From NCBI RefSeq assembly GCF_003668565.1, contig NZ_RCWJ01000001.1, positions 372,001 through 436,000 on the forward strand: a stretch of DNA of 64,000 nt, read 5' to 3'. The DNA is from Mycetocola zhadangensis. Its GTDB lineage: Bacteria; Actinomycetota; Actinomycetes; Actinomycetales; Microbacteriaceae. How positions within the stretch are numbered: position 1 is the first letter of the stretch; each line of letters begins with the position of its first letter. A model generated the notes under the pieces. That model had not been told where the DNA came from. It did no database searches and was given only the letters and a program-made list of their open reading frames with translations. A program made the translations under genes and the position numbers. Positions 31,627 to 40,920 of the stretch are shown piece by piece.

Positions 31627-32577
31627 TCAGTCTCGATCGTCGGCCTCGGTACCTGGCAACTCGGCGCGGACTGGGGTGACGTGTCAGAGGGCGACGCGCT
31701 CGCCGTTCTCGACGCTTCCGTTGAAGCCGGTGTCACCTTCTTCGATACGGCAGACGTCTACGGTGACGGCAGGAGCGAGACGGTCATCGGTCGATTCCTG
31801 GCCGCGAATCCCAACACGGATGTCACTGTCGCCACCAAAATGGGCAGGCGCGAAGCACAGGACCCCGCCAACTTCACCCTCGCGAAGTTCCGCGAGTGGA
31901 CCGACCGGTCGCGCACCAATCTCGGTGTTGACCAACTCGATCTGGTGCAGCTGCACTGCCCGCCATCGGTCGTGCTCTCCACGGACGCCGTCTACGACGC
32001 CCTCGACACGCTCGTCGCGGACGGTGTCATCGCCAATTACGGTGTGAGCGTCGAAACCACTGCCGAAGCGCTCGCCGCGATCGCGCGTCCGGGGACGGCA
32101 TCCGTTCAAATCATTCTCAACGCGTTCCGCCTGAAGCCGCTCGATGAGGTGCTGCCTGCCGCGCGCGAGGCCGGGGTCGGCATCATCGCCCGGGTTCCGC
32201 TGGCGTCTGGGCTGCTGAGCGGCAGGTACACGACCGAGACCGAGTTCGCGGCCGACGATCACCGCACCTTCAATCGGGACGGCAGCGCGTTCGATGTGGG
32301 GGAGACCTTCTCGGGTGTCGACTTCGCGACGGGTGTCCGTGCGGCAACCGAGCTTTCCGGTTTCGTGCCTGAAGAACTGACGCCGGCCCAGGCCGCAATC
32401 GCCTGGGTCACCCAGCAGGACGGCGTGTCGACGGTCATTCCGGGTGCGCGATCGATCGCACAGGCGAAGGCGAACGCGATGGCCGGTACTACAGGCCCGC
32501 TGCCACAGGAATACCTCGACGCGGTCCGGTCGATCTACGACGCTGACTTCCGTGCGGCCATTCATGAACGCTGGTAG
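31594..32577 (+). CDS. Aldo/keto reductase
   Basis: This 327-residue NADPH-dependent reductase has a TIM-barrel fold. The catalytic tetrad is visible: Asp51 and Tyr56 in FFDTADVYGDG, Lys near residue 82 in VATKMG, and the His position in QLHCPP. The coenzyme-binding C-terminal pattern is VSTVIPGARSIAQAKANA. Members reduce aldehydes, ketones or sugar-derived carbonyls, and the substrate here is unknown. It ends in a perfect bidirectional terminator shared with fumC. Its first 11 codons are duplicated upstream. Confidence 0.93.
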   Translation: MEQRTLGRTGRSVSIVGLGTWQLGADWGDVSEGDALAVLDASVEAGVTFFDTADVYGDGRSETVIGRFLAANPNTDVTVATKMGRREAQDPANFTLAKFREWTDRSRTNLGVDQLDLVQLHCPPSVVLSTDAVYDALDTLVADGVIANYGVSVETTAEALAAIARPGTASVQIILNAFRLKPLDEVLPAAREAGVGIIARVPLASGLLSGRYTTETEFAADDHRTFNRDGSAFDVGETFSGVDFATGVRAATELSGFVPEELTPAQAAIAWVTQQDGVSTVIPGARSIAQAKANAMAGTTGPLPQEYLDAVRSIYDADFRAAIHERW

Positions 32578-32590
32578 GTCCCTGGCATAA

Positions 32591-32631
32591 AAAATACCGG
32601 CCGTGCGGGCGAACCGCACGGCCGGTATTTT
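32591..32631. terminator. Bidirectional terminator between the reductase gene and fumC
   Basis: A perfect 18-base-pair stem (AAAATACCGGCCGTGCGG with its complement) surrounds the loop GCGAA. A/T runs at both ends allow termination in both directions. Confidence 0.95.
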
Positions 32632-32641
32632 GATGTGCAGG

Positions 32642-34039
32642 TTAGCCCGGGTGCGTCATCGACAGCAGGTCGAGTGCAGAGTCGAGCTGCTCCTCGGTGA
32701 TGTCACCGCGCTCAACAAAGCCCAGGTCGATCACCGCTTCGCGCACGGTGATTCCTTCGGCGACCGAGTGCTTCGCGATCTTCGCGGCCTTCTCGTACCC
32801 GATGATCTTGTTCAACGGGGTCACGATGGACGGGCTCATTCCGGCGAGAGCCGCTGCGCGTTCGGTGTTCGCCTCGAGGCCGTCGATCGTCTTGTCCGCG
32901 AGCACGCGGCTGGCGTTGGACAGCAGGCGAATGGACTCGAGCAGCGCCGTTCCCATGACGGGGATCTGCACGTTGAGTTCGAACGAGCCTGAGGCGCCGC
33001 TCCACGCGATGGTGGCGTCGTTTCCGATCACGCGTGACGCAACCATGAGAACGGCCTCCGGGATCACCGGGTTGACCTTGCCCGGCATGATCGACGATCC
33101 CGGCTGCAGGTCGGGAATGTTGAGCTCGCCGAGACCGGTGTTGGGGCCTGATCCCATCCAGCGCAGGTCGTTGCAGATCTTCGTGATGCTGACCGCAATG
33201 GTGCGAAGGGCGCCGGATGCCTCGACGAGGCCATCTCGGTTGGCCTGCGCCTCGAAGTGGTCGGCTGCCTCGGTGATGGGAAGCTCGGTGTCTTCCTGCA
33301 GCAACTGGATGACCAGCTGCGGGAACCCCTGAGGTGTGTTGATGCCCGTTCCGACGGCCGTGCCGCCGAGGGGAACCTCTGCGACGCGTGGCAACGCGGT
33401 GCGCACCCGCTCAATGCCGAGGCGGACCTGGCGGGCGTAGCCGCCGAGCTCCTGGCCGAGGGTCACGGGCGTTGCGTCCATGAGGTGGGTACGGCCGGCT
33501 TTGACGGCGCTCTTCCACAGTTCTGCCTTCGCTTCGAGCGCGACTGCCAGGTGGTCGAGGGCCGGGATGAGGTCGTCGATCAGTGCGCTCGTCACCGCGA
33601 TGTGCACGGATGTCGGGAAGACGTCGTTCGACGACTGCGAGCAGTTCACGTGGTCGTTCGGGTGCACCGGTGAGCCGAGGCGGGTGGACGCCAGGCTTGC
33701 GAGCACCTCGTTCATGTTCATGTTTGATGAGGTGCCGGACCCGGTCTGGTAGACGTCGACAGGGAACTGGTCGTCGTGGGTTCCGGCGATGACCTCGTCT
33801 GCGGCGCTGCCGATGGCTTCGGCGATGGCGGAGTCGAGAACGCCGAGCCGGGCGTTCGCTGCCGCAGCGGCCTTCTTGATCCGGGCGAGGGACGCAATCT
33901 GAGCGGACTCGAGGCCCGAGCCTGAGATCGGGAAGTTCTCAACGGCTCGCTGCGTCTGGGCGCTGTAGAGCGCTGATCGAGGCACGCGCACCTCACCCAT
34001 CGTGTCGTGTTCGATGCGGTAGTCGGTTGTGTCTGACAC
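32642..34039 (-). CDS. fumC: Class II fumarate hydratase
   Basis: This 465-residue TCA-cycle enzyme interconverts fumarate and malate and needs no iron-sulfur cluster. Conserved blocks are [15 protein letters not shown] near residue 100, [29 protein letters not shown] and the signature loop [11 protein letters not shown] near residue 318, which carries the catalytic Ser. It is the last gene of the xseA-xseB-DUF4245-carbonic anhydrase-fumC run on this strand. The carbonic anhydrase gene ends 30 bases upstream of its start. Confidence 0.97.
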   Translation of the reverse strand: MSDTTDYRIEHDTMGEVRVPRSALYSAQTQRAVENFPISGSGLESAQIASLARIKKAAAAANARLGVLDSAIAEAIGSAADEVIAGTHDDQFPVDVYQTGSGTSSNMNMNEVLASLASTRLGSPVHPNDHVNCSQSSNDVFPTSVHIAVTSALIDDLIPALDHLAVALEAKAELWKSAVKAGRTHLMDATPVTLGQELGGYARQVRLGIERVRTALPRVAEVPLGGTAVGTGINTPQGFPQLVIQLLQEDTELPITEAADHFEAQANRDGLVEASGALRTIAVSITKICNDLRWMGSGPNTGLGELNIPDLQPGSSIMPGKVNPVIPEAVLMVASRVIGNDATIAWSGASGSFELNVQIPVMGTALLESIRLLSNASRVLADKTIDGLEANTERAAALAGMSPSIVTPLNKIIGYEKAAKIAKHSVAEGITVREAVIDLGFVERGDITEEQLDSALDLLSMTHPG

Positions 34040-34069
34040 TGTCTGTCTTCTCCTCGTGTTGTGAAAGCG

Positions 34070-34723
34070 CTACTTTGCGCCGGTGTCGGTGGTTGAAATG
34101 TTGCCGATGATGACGTCGGGAACCGCGGTGCCCTCGAGCAGTTTGTAGTTGGCGCCGACGATGCCGAGGACACCCCTGGCGACAGCGTCGCTGATCATCT
34201 CGGACCGTTCGAGCAGCTCGGCGACTGTGTCGCGCAGGTGTTCCCGCCCAACCTCGCTCGCGTCCACCCCTGCCGGATCAACGCCTTCACCGCCGGTCAC
34301 TCGACGAACGGCTGGCACGATCTGCTGAATGAGACCGTTGATGTACGGCGAAAGCGGGGGAGCGTCAGGCGCGATCGAATCGATGGCCGCGCGCACAGCG
34401 CCGCACTCATCGTGGCCAAGCACAACGATCAGGGGAACCTCGAGAACACCGACCGCGTACTCGATCGACCCAATGACAGAGTCGGAGATCACCTGACCGG
34501 CGTTCCGAACCACAAACAGGTCACCGAGACCCTTATCGAAGATGATCTCGGCGGCAAGGCGCGAGTCAGAGCAGCCGAACAGCACAACGTCTGGTTTCTG
34601 GGCGAGGGCGAGCGATTCCCGGCGTTCCACGTCCTGACGCGGATGCCGCGGCGCACCGGAAACAAATCGCGCGTTGCCGCGCATCATGACTTCCCATGCT
34701 TTTGTCGGTCTTGTTGTTGGCAT
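34070..34723 (-). CDS. Beta-class carbonic anhydrase
   Basis: This 217-residue zinc enzyme hydrates carbon dioxide to bicarbonate. Zinc ligands are visible in VLFGCSDSRLAAE (Cys and Asp) and VVLGHDECGAVRAA (His and Cys). RNAGQVIS is the conserved substrate-side motif. The start overlaps the DUF4245 stop (ATGA), so translation is coupled. It may supply bicarbonate for anaplerosis together with the neighbouring fumarase; that link is inferred. Confidence 0.95.
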   Translation of the reverse strand: MPTTRPTKAWEVMMRGNARFVSGAPRHPRQDVERRESLALAQKPDVVLFGCSDSRLAAEIIFDKGLGDLFVVRNAGQVISDSVIGSIEYAVGVLEVPLIVVLGHDECGAVRAAIDSIAPDAPPLSPYINGLIQQIVPAVRRVTGGEGVDPAGVDASEVGREHLRDTVAELLERSEMISDAVARGVLGIVGANYKLLEGTAVPDVIIGNISTTDTGAK

Positions 34724-35376
34724 CAGCGGTTCCCTTCGTTGAGGTTGGCGGTGACGTCGTCGGAAATGGACTCGGCGACCGTCCTGAACTCGGACTCGCT
34801 CGCCGTTCCGAACAGGAGGAATGTACTCTCGCCTGCAACGGTGGTGAGCGCGTAGTGCACGTTGCCGCGACCGTCAGTGTCGCGGCCGTTGTCGTACACC
34901 GTCCATTCGATTCCGTCGATGGTGACAGTTGACGAGGCCAGCGATTTCTTGAGCTGCTGTGCCGTCCAGGTCTCATTGGCGTCGATGCCCTGGGTGATTC
35001 CGATGAACTGGTCCGATGGCGTGATCAGGCCGATATTCCAGCTTTGCACGCCGTCGATCTTGCTGACGTCCGCTCGGTTCGACGTCCAGGATCCGGGAAG
35101 GTCGGGGTTCGCAAGCGGCTGTGGATACGACTCCTGCGCGGTGGCCGCCACGGCGCCGTAGTCGACATTCTCCAACAGTGATTCGTCCGACCGTGGAACG
35201 GCCAGGACGATGATGCCAACAAGAACGACGGTGACCAGGAGCGAGTAGACCAGGTTGTTGACGGTCTTCGCGCCTCGGTATTTGCGGGAGTTCTCTGCCT
35301 TGCGCGCAGCGGTTTCCTCGGGTGTTTCCGGTCTGCCGAGTTCGGCGACGACCCGGGGAGGGCGTGAACGACTCAT
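34723..35376 (-). CDS. DUF4245 domain-containing membrane protein
   Basis: This 217-residue protein has a cytoplasmic lead, [21 protein letters not shown], then one helix ([19 protein letters not shown], about residues 44-62) and an extracytoplasmic domain with the pattern [21 protein letters not shown]. The ATG at 35376 is chosen since it overlaps the xseB stop (ATGA). It matches the actinobacterial DUF4245 family, whose gene sits beside xseB and glpX. The function is unknown. Confidence 0.88.
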   Translation of the reverse strand: MSRSRPPRVVAELGRPETPEETAARKAENSRKYRGAKTVNNLVYSLLVTVVLVGIIVLAVPRSDESLLENVDYGAVAATAQESYPQPLANPDLPGSWTSNRADVSKIDGVQSWNIGLITPSDQFIGITQGIDANETWTAQQLKKSLASSTVTIDGIEWTVYDNGRDTDGRGNVHYALTTVAGESTFLLFGTASESEFRTVAESISDDVTANLNEGNR

Positions 35377-35603
35377 TCTGCGGGCTGTCCCAAAGTGTTG
35401 TTGGCAACGCGGGCGGCGTCGAGCCGTGCCTTGGCTCCGATCAGCCATTCCTCGCAACGCTGTGCCAGTGCTTCGCCCCGCTCCCACAGGGCAAGAGACT
35501 GTTCGAGAGTCGATGCACCCTGTTCGAGTTCGGCAACGACGCGCATCAATTCGTCGCGCGCCTGCTCGTAGCTGAGGCTGGAGACCTCGGGGTTTTCTGG
35601 CAT
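35373..35603 (-). CDS. xseB: Exodeoxyribonuclease VII small subunit
   Basis: This 76-residue helical protein has the family core [20 protein letters not shown] followed by [19 protein letters not shown]. It binds the large subunit XseA to form the single-strand-specific nuclease. It lies 25 bases after xseA and overlaps the next gene by 4 bases. Confidence 0.95.
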   Translation of the reverse strand: MPENPEVSSLSYEQARDELMRVVAELEQGASTLEQSLALWERGEALAQRCEEWLIGAKARLDAARVANNTLGQPAE

Positions 35604-35628
35604 GAATCCATCCTATCGGCGGGCGAGA

Positions 35629-36852
35629 TTACAGTTTCCCGGCGAGAGGACCCTCGCTGGAGGCCGCGAGGGCGCCCTCGGCGAGCGTGAGCCGGAGCAT
35701 CGTTCCCTGCGGGGCGTCTGCCGCTGAGCGGAGGACGTGACCGTCCGGCCCCTGGGCGATCGCGTATCCGCGATCCAGCGTGCGTTGTGGCGACAGTGCC
35801 CTGACGTGGGCCCTGAGCTCCGCTGTTGTGCGCAACTCGTGATCGATGGCGCGTTCGACGAGTTCGGCTCCGCGCGCGACGTACCTCGTGAGCTCCTGCG
35901 ACCTGGAGTCGACGATCCACGATGAGGAGGCGAGGGCCGGGCGCGAGCGGACCGACGCGAGCCGCGCCGTCTCGTTACTGAGGAAACCGGTGAGCCTCAT
36001 GGTGAGTCTGGTGCGGGCTTGCTGAACCCGGGACAGTTCTTCGGTGACGTCCGGAACGACGCGCTTCGCGGCATCCGTTGGCGTTGATGCCCGAAGATCG
36101 GCGACCTCGTCGATGAGCGGGCGATCGGCTTCGTGACCGATCGCGCTGACCAGGGGGGTGGAGCACTCGGCGACGGCCCGGACGACGCGCTCGTCGCTGA
36201 AGCCCAGGAGGTTCTGGAAATCGCCCCCACCTCGAGCGACGATGATGACGTCGACACGCGGGTCGGCGTCGAGGGTCCGGAGTGCCGAGATGACTTCGGG
36301 TACGGTCCGGTCGCCTTGAACCGCGGCGTGGATGACTCGGAAGTCGACAGCGGGCCAGCGCAATTGGGCGTTGCGCAGCACGTCTTTTTCAGCGTCGGAG
36401 TCTTTACCGGTGATCAGACCGATGCAGTGGGGGAGGAACGGGAGGCGTTTCTTGCGTGCCGGATCGAAGAGCCCCTCCGCGGCGAGCTGGCGCCGCAGTC
36501 GCTCGAGCCGCTCGAGCATATCGCCGAGGCCCACATGCTTCATCTGGAATACCTGCATGGTCAGGCTGCCGCCCTTGACCCAGTAGTTGGGTTTCACGAG
36601 GGCGATGACTCTGTCACCGTGCTTGAGGTCGTCGGGGATCTTGGCCTTCACGGACGACCAGATGGTGAAGCTCACTGTTGCATCGCCGTCGACGTCTTTG
36701 AGCTTGCCGTAGACGTTGCCGCCGGAGAGCCCCCACTGGGTGATCTCGCCCTCGACCCAGACGGTTCCGAGCCTGTCGATGTACTCCCGGATCTTCGAGC
36801 TGAGGAGCCCGACCGGCCACGGTTTTTCTGCCGTTGCCGGTTCCGTCGCCAT
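35629..36852 (-). CDS. xseA: Exodeoxyribonuclease VII large subunit
   Basis: This 407-residue catalytic subunit degrades single-stranded DNA to short oligonucleotides. The N-terminal OB fold contains WVEGEITQW. The catalytic part has IGLITGKDSDAEKDVL, VDVIIVARGGGDFQNLLGF and SAIGHEADRPLIDEVADLRAST, all standard family blocks. The C-terminal coiled coil binds XseB. The gene heads the operon and is divergent from ispH, with a 60-base gap containing both promoters. Confidence 0.96.
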   Translation of the reverse strand: MATEPATAEKPWPVGLLSSKIREYIDRLGTVWVEGEITQWGLSGGNVYGKLKDVDGDATVSFTIWSSVKAKIPDDLKHGDRVIALVKPNYWVKGGSLTMQVFQMKHVGLGDMLERLERLRRQLAAEGLFDPARKKRLPFLPHCIGLITGKDSDAEKDVLRNAQLRWPAVDFRVIHAAVQGDRTVPEVISALRTLDADPRVDVIIVARGGGDFQNLLGFSDERVVRAVAECSTPLVSAIGHEADRPLIDEVADLRASTPTDAAKRVVPDVTEELSRVQQARTRLTMRLTGFLSNETARLASVRSRPALASSSWIVDSRSQELTRYVARGAELVERAIDHELRTTAELRAHVRALSPQRTLDRGYAIAQGPDGHVLRSAADAPQGTMLRLTLAEGALAASSEGPLAGKL

Positions 36853-36912
36853 TCGTTCGCTCCCTCAGCTTCGTCCAGCCTGTGCACAGTGGGGGCGGCA
36901 TATCATTGACGC

Positions 36913-37971
36913 GTGAGTAACGTTACTGTCAGCCTGCCCATGCCGAGGATTCCCGGCGTGCGTTCGAGGCTCAAGGATACCCCGGTCGTCGGACACAAGA
37001 GGGTCCTGCTCGCCGCACCCCGTGGCTACTGCGCCGGTGTTGACCGTGCGGTCATCGCCGTTGAGAAAGCACTCGAGCACTACGGTGCTCCGGTCTACGT
37101 GCGCAAGCAGATTGTTCACAACGTGCACGTTGTCTCGACGCTTGAGGAGCAGGGTGCGATTTTCGTCGAGGAAGTCGACGAGGTCCCGGAGGGAGCTCAC
37201 ATAGTTTTCAGCGCACACGGTGTGTCGCCAGCCGTTGTCAACGCGGCAGCCGATCGCGGCCTGCAGGCGATCGACGCGACGTGCCCTCTCGTCACAAAGG
37301 TGCACAGGGAAGCCGTGCGATTCGCGCGAGATGATTTCGAAATCCTGCTCATCGGCCACGAAGGACACGAAGAGGTCGAGGGCACCGCGGGTGAGGCACC
37401 CGAGCACACCACCCTCGTTGGCAGCCCCGATGAAGCAGACACCGTCGTTGTGCGCGACCCGAACAAGGTTGTCTGGCTCTCACAGACCACGCTCAGCGTC
37501 GACGAGACCATGGAGACCGTTCGACGTCTTCGCGCCCGGTTCCCCAACCTGCAGGATCCGCCTAGCGACGACATTTGTTACGCAACCCAGAACCGCCAGG
37601 TGGCGATCAAGAAGGTCGCGGAGAACGCCGACCTCGTGATCGTTGTCGGTTCGGCGAACTCGTCAAACTCCGTGCGACTCGTCGAGGTCGCGCTCGAGTA
37701 CGGCGCCAAGGCCGCCTACCGGGTGGACTACGCCAGCGAGATCCGCCAGGAGTGGCTCGACGGTGTGGAGACGGTCGGCGTCACCAGTGGCGCGTCGGTT
37801 CCCGAGGTGCTCGTCGATGAGGTGCTCGCTGACCTCTCTGGTGCGGGCTACCGGGACGTCGAGGAAGTGAAGACGGCACAGGAGGACCTCATGTTCTCGC
37901 TGCCGAAGGAGCTTCGGACGAACCTTAAGGGTGCCCGCGAGGAGCGCGCCTTGGGAGGGCGCACTCGCTGA
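36913..37971 (+). CDS. ispH: 4-Hydroxy-3-methylbut-2-enyl diphosphate reductase
   Basis: This 352-residue iron-sulfur enzyme performs the last step of the MEP isoprenoid pathway, giving IPP and DMAPP. The three cluster cysteines are in [11 protein letters not shown] (Cys40), [14 protein letters not shown] and [11 protein letters not shown]. The VGSANSSNS block binds the diphosphate. The GTG start is followed by an actinobacterial N-terminal extension of about 25 residues. The next gene's ATG overlaps the TGA, so they are coupled. It feeds the prenyl synthase encoded at 26.4 kb. Confidence 0.97.
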   Translation: MSNVTVSLPMPRIPGVRSRLKDTPVVGHKRVLLAAPRGYCAGVDRAVIAVEKALEHYGAPVYVRKQIVHNVHVVSTLEEQGAIFVEEVDEVPEGAHIVFSAHGVSPAVVNAAADRGLQAIDATCPLVTKVHREAVRFARDDFEILLIGHEGHEEVEGTAGEAPEHTTLVGSPDEADTVVVRDPNKVVWLSQTTLSVDETMETVRRLRARFPNLQDPPSDDICYATQNRQVAIKKVAENADLVIVVGSANSSNSVRLVEVALEYGAKAAYRVDYASEIRQEWLDGVETVGVTSGASVPEVLVDEVLADLSGAGYRDVEEVKTAQEDLMFSLPKELRTNLKGAREERALGGRTR

Positions 37972-38534
37972 TGGCCGAGAACGAGCGGCAACGGCCGCAG
38001 TTCGGCGAATACGCCACCCCCGATCAGCAGCGGGACGCCATCAAGGTCCCGTTGGATGATCACGAATCCATCCCGGTCGAATCGCACGTGTCTCCGACGA
38101 GCCACATCTCTGTGCAGGGCACTCCACACACGAGCGCTCCCGCAGCCGGGGCGTCAAAACCGTCGGCGGGTGACCGGTTCGCGACTATAGCGCTGCTTGG
38201 CATTGGCCTGATCACTGTTCTGATGACCATTCCGGCGCTCACGAACCTGCCTCCGGCCATCACCTCAGCGTTCGCTCAACTGGACGTTGGCGAGTACACG
38301 TCTGACGGGCTCGCACATTCGCTTGGCGTTGGTGCCCTGGTCACCGAGATCGTCCTGTGGATCGTCGCTGCCTGGCTCTCGACCCGCGCTCTGCGCAAGG
38401 GAAAACGGGCCTGGTGGATTCCCGTTGTCTTCGGAGTGGTCGCGAACATTGTCGTCTTTGGGGCGATCACCGTCGCAATGACCGTCGACCCGGCGTTCAC
38501 CGAATACGTCAACAGGATGAGCTCAGGCGGATAA
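37971..38534 (+). CDS. DUF6264-type membrane protein
   Basis: This 187-residue protein has a hydrophilic lead (RPQFGEYATPDQQRDAI, the hallmark of this Microbacteriaceae family) and four hydrophobic helices between about residue 65 and the end (FATIALLGIGLITVLMTIP, LGVGALVTEIVLWIVAAWL, WWIPVVFGVVANIVVFGAI). It is translationally coupled to ispH. The function is unknown. Confidence 0.8.
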   Translation: MAENERQRPQFGEYATPDQQRDAIKVPLDDHESIPVESHVSPTSHISVQGTPHTSAPAAGASKPSAGDRFATIALLGIGLITVLMTIPALTNLPPAITSAFAQLDVGEYTSDGLAHSLGVGALVTEIVLWIVAAWLSTRALRKGKRAWWIPVVFGVVANIVVFGAITVAMTVDPAFTEYVNRMSSGG

Positions 38535-38552
38535 CGTCAGTGTCTCGTGAGA

Positions 38553-38593
38553 AGACGGATGCCCCGACCAAGATGGTCGGGGCATCCGTCTTT
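38553..38593. terminator. Bidirectional terminator between the DUF6264-type gene and fbaA
   Basis: A perfect 19-base-pair stem (core GGATGCCCCGACCA with TGGTCGGGGCATCC) encloses AGA. It lies between convergent genes and ends in a T-rich flank on the forward side. Confidence 0.95.
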
Positions 38594-38603
38594 GTGCAAA
38601 GGG

Positions 38604-39629
38604 TTAGCGGATAGCGTTCCCTGCCGAACCGAGCTGGCGGGTCGACTCGCCGACGCGGGCAGCGAGTGCGCTTTCGGCGACCTTGCCCCAGGCGCGCGGG
38701 TCGTAGATCTTCTTGTTGCCGACTTCACCGTCGATCTTGAACACGCTGTCGTAGTTCTTCAGCATGTAGTCGGCGATCGAGCGAGTGAACGCGTACTGCG
38801 TGTCTGTGTCGATGTTCATCTTGATAACACCGTTGGCAACCGCCTCAGCGATCTCGGCGTCGGTCGATCCGGATCCGCCGTGGAAGACGAGGTCGAGCGG
38901 CTTCGCTGCGGTGCCGTACTTGGCAGCCAGGCCGTCCTGAATCTCCTTGAGCAGCTCAGGCTTGAGCTTGACATTGCCCGGCTTGTAAACGCCGTGAACG
39001 TTGCCGAAGGTCAGCGCGGCCATGTAGCGACCTTGGTCGCCGAGGCCGAGGGCCTCAACCGTGGCGATGGCATCATCGAGCGTGGTGTAGAGGTGCTCGT
39101 TGATGTCGTGGCTGACACCGTCTTCTTCGCCGCCGACGACGCCGATCTCGACCTCAAGGATGGCGTTGATCGCGCGGGTGCGCTTGATCATGTCCTGAGC
39201 GATGTCGAGGTTCTCGTCGAGCGGAACAGCGGAGCCGTCCCACATGTGCGACTGGAAGAGCGGGTTGCGACCGGCCTTCACTTCTTCTTCCGACGCGGCG
39301 ATGAGCGGCAGAACAAAGCTGTCCAGTGCGTTCTTCGGGCAGTGGTCGGTGTGCAGGGCAACGGTGATCGGGTAGTTCTTGGCGACCTCGGTGGCGAACT
39401 TCGCGAACGCGATCGCGCCGGCTGCGCGGTTCTTGACGGTGTGGCCGGCGAAATAGTCCGCTCCACCTGTGGTGACCTGGATGATGCCGTCGGATCCGGC
39501 TTCGGTCAGGCCCTGCAGTACGGCGTTGATGGTCTGTGAGCTCGAGACGTTGAAGGCGGGAAAGGCGAAGCCTTTGGCCTTGGCGGTGTCGAGCATCTCG
39601 GCGTACTGCTCTGGGGTTGCGACGGGCAT
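38604..39629 (-). CDS. fbaA: Class II fructose-bisphosphate aldolase
   Basis: This 341-residue zinc aldolase of glycolysis and gluconeogenesis splits fructose 1,6-bisphosphate. Landmarks are the catalytic/zinc segment VALHTDHCPKNALD (His and Asp), the Glu ligand region EVEIGVVGGEEDG, the His in TFGNVHGVYKPGN and the phosphate loop LVFHGGSGSTDAEI. The long insertion-bearing type A length fits. It is divergent from a GlpX-type phosphatase gene, which catalyses the next gluconeogenic step. Confidence 0.97.
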   Translation of the reverse strand: MPVATPEQYAEMLDTAKAKGFAFPAFNVSSSQTINAVLQGLTEAGSDGIIQVTTGGADYFAGHTVKNRAAGAIAFAKFATEVAKNYPITVALHTDHCPKNALDSFVLPLIAASEEEVKAGRNPLFQSHMWDGSAVPLDENLDIAQDMIKRTRAINAILEVEIGVVGGEEDGVSHDINEHLYTTLDDAIATVEALGLGDQGRYMAALTFGNVHGVYKPGNVKLKPELLKEIQDGLAAKYGTAAKPLDLVFHGGSGSTDAEIAEAVANGVIKMNIDTDTQYAFTRSIADYMLKNYDSVFKIDGEVGNKKIYDPRAWGKVAESALAARVGESTRQLGSAGNAIR

Positions 39630-39713
39630 AACTGCTCCTTGAGAGAGGGGTTGTCTTCGTCGCTAGCTTACTGACGGGAGAAGCGGTCGCGGCAGACACG
39701 GCAGGATGGTCGC

Positions 39714-40691
39714 ATGAGTGAAGAGATTCGAGCGCAGGACCGGCTGCTGTCAGAGGACGTCGTGTCGGGGTTCCATTTGGCGACCGTGCACGCTGCGCTT
39801 GCCACCATTGACCTGCTTGGATCCGGGCAAAAACACGAGGTGGACCAGGCTGCCGTTGCGGCGCTGCGGGATGCGCTCTCCGGTCTTGACGTCGACGGGC
39901 TGGTGCTCGTTGGTGAAGGTGAGAAGGACGAAGCGCCGATGCTGCACATCGGCGAAAAGTTCGGGACCGGCAACGGTCCGAGTATCGACATCGCTGTCGA
40001 TCCGGTCGACGGGACCCGGCTTGCAGCTGAGAACCTGCCCGGTTCGGTCGCGGTTCTCGCTGTCGCAGAACGCGGCGCGCTCTTCGACATCGGACCGGCT
40101 CACTACATGGAGAAGCTGGTCACCGGTGCGGCCGGCGCCAAACTTTCACTGGATGCGCCGCTCGCCGACAATCTTCACGAGCTGGCCGGCGCGCTCGGCA
40201 AGCCCGTCAGCGATCTTGTGGTCGCCGTTCAGGATCGACCCAGGAACGCTCGTTATGTCGCGGACGCGCAGGCTGCTGGCGCACGGGTCGACAGCTTCGC
40301 CGACGGCGACGTCGAACGGTGCCTGAGGGCCGCGCGACCGGGGACCGACATCGACCTCCTCGTTGGGATCGGCGGGGCGCCCGAGGGCATCCTGACCGCG
40401 GCAGCGGTTCGCGCGCTCGGCGGTTCGATGCAGGCAAGGCTCGCTCCACAGGGGCGCCGTGAGGCAGCCAGACTCCGTAGCGCGGGCCTTGACACGGGTC
40501 GCGTGCTCACCCTTCCCGAACTGTGCAGTCGCGACTCATGGCTGTTCCTCACAGCGATCACCGACTGCCGCGTCGGCACCGAAGGTGTCCTCCGTGGCAT
40601 CCATCGTGATGCGGGTGTGGTCGTGACAACATCGTGGATCATCGGCGCTGGAATTCGCCCCTTGATTCTCGTCAAGCGGATGGCGGAGTAG
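39714..40691 (+). CDS. GlpX-type (class II) fructose-bisphosphatase paralog 1
   Basis: This 325-residue metal-dependent sugar bisphosphatase has conserved blocks LVGEGEKDEAPML near residue 63 and AVDPVDGTRL near 95, which bind the metals and substrate, plus ADGDVERCLRAA and VGIGGAPEGI for phosphate. It lacks the KKxxRE-like helix seen in many GlpX proteins. It shares the same motif order with paralog 2, 230 bases downstream, but is much diverged. It may prefer another bisphosphate such as sedoheptulose 1,7-bisphosphate or have a regulatory role; that is inference. Confidence 0.9.
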   Translation: MSEEIRAQDRLLSEDVVSGFHLATVHAALATIDLLGSGQKHEVDQAAVAALRDALSGLDVDGLVLVGEGEKDEAPMLHIGEKFGTGNGPSIDIAVDPVDGTRLAAENLPGSVAVLAVAERGALFDIGPAHYMEKLVTGAAGAKLSLDAPLADNLHELAGALGKPVSDLVVAVQDRPRNARYVADAQAAGARVDSFADGDVERCLRAARPGTDIDLLVGIGGAPEGILTAAAVRALGGSMQARLAPQGRREAARLRSAGLDTGRVLTLPELCSRDSWLFLTAITDCRVGTEGVLRGIHRDAGVVVTTSWIIGAGIRPLILVKRMAE

Positions 40692-40920
40692 CTGCACGAT
40701 ACTCGTCGGAACAGCCGGGCACCTGCGTTCGAGGTGGGCGATTAATGAACGGATGCCTCGGGGCAGTTGTCGAGGTCGCCTCGCTTTTGGGTGAGGCCGG
40801 GTGTGCAAATTTGCGCTGTCCGGAGTTCCGGACGTGCCCCGCCGGACCTGCGCGGATAGGGTGGAAGGGTCAGCGCGAGCCCGCCATCGCAACCGCCGAA
40901 GTTTTCGATAAAGGACCATC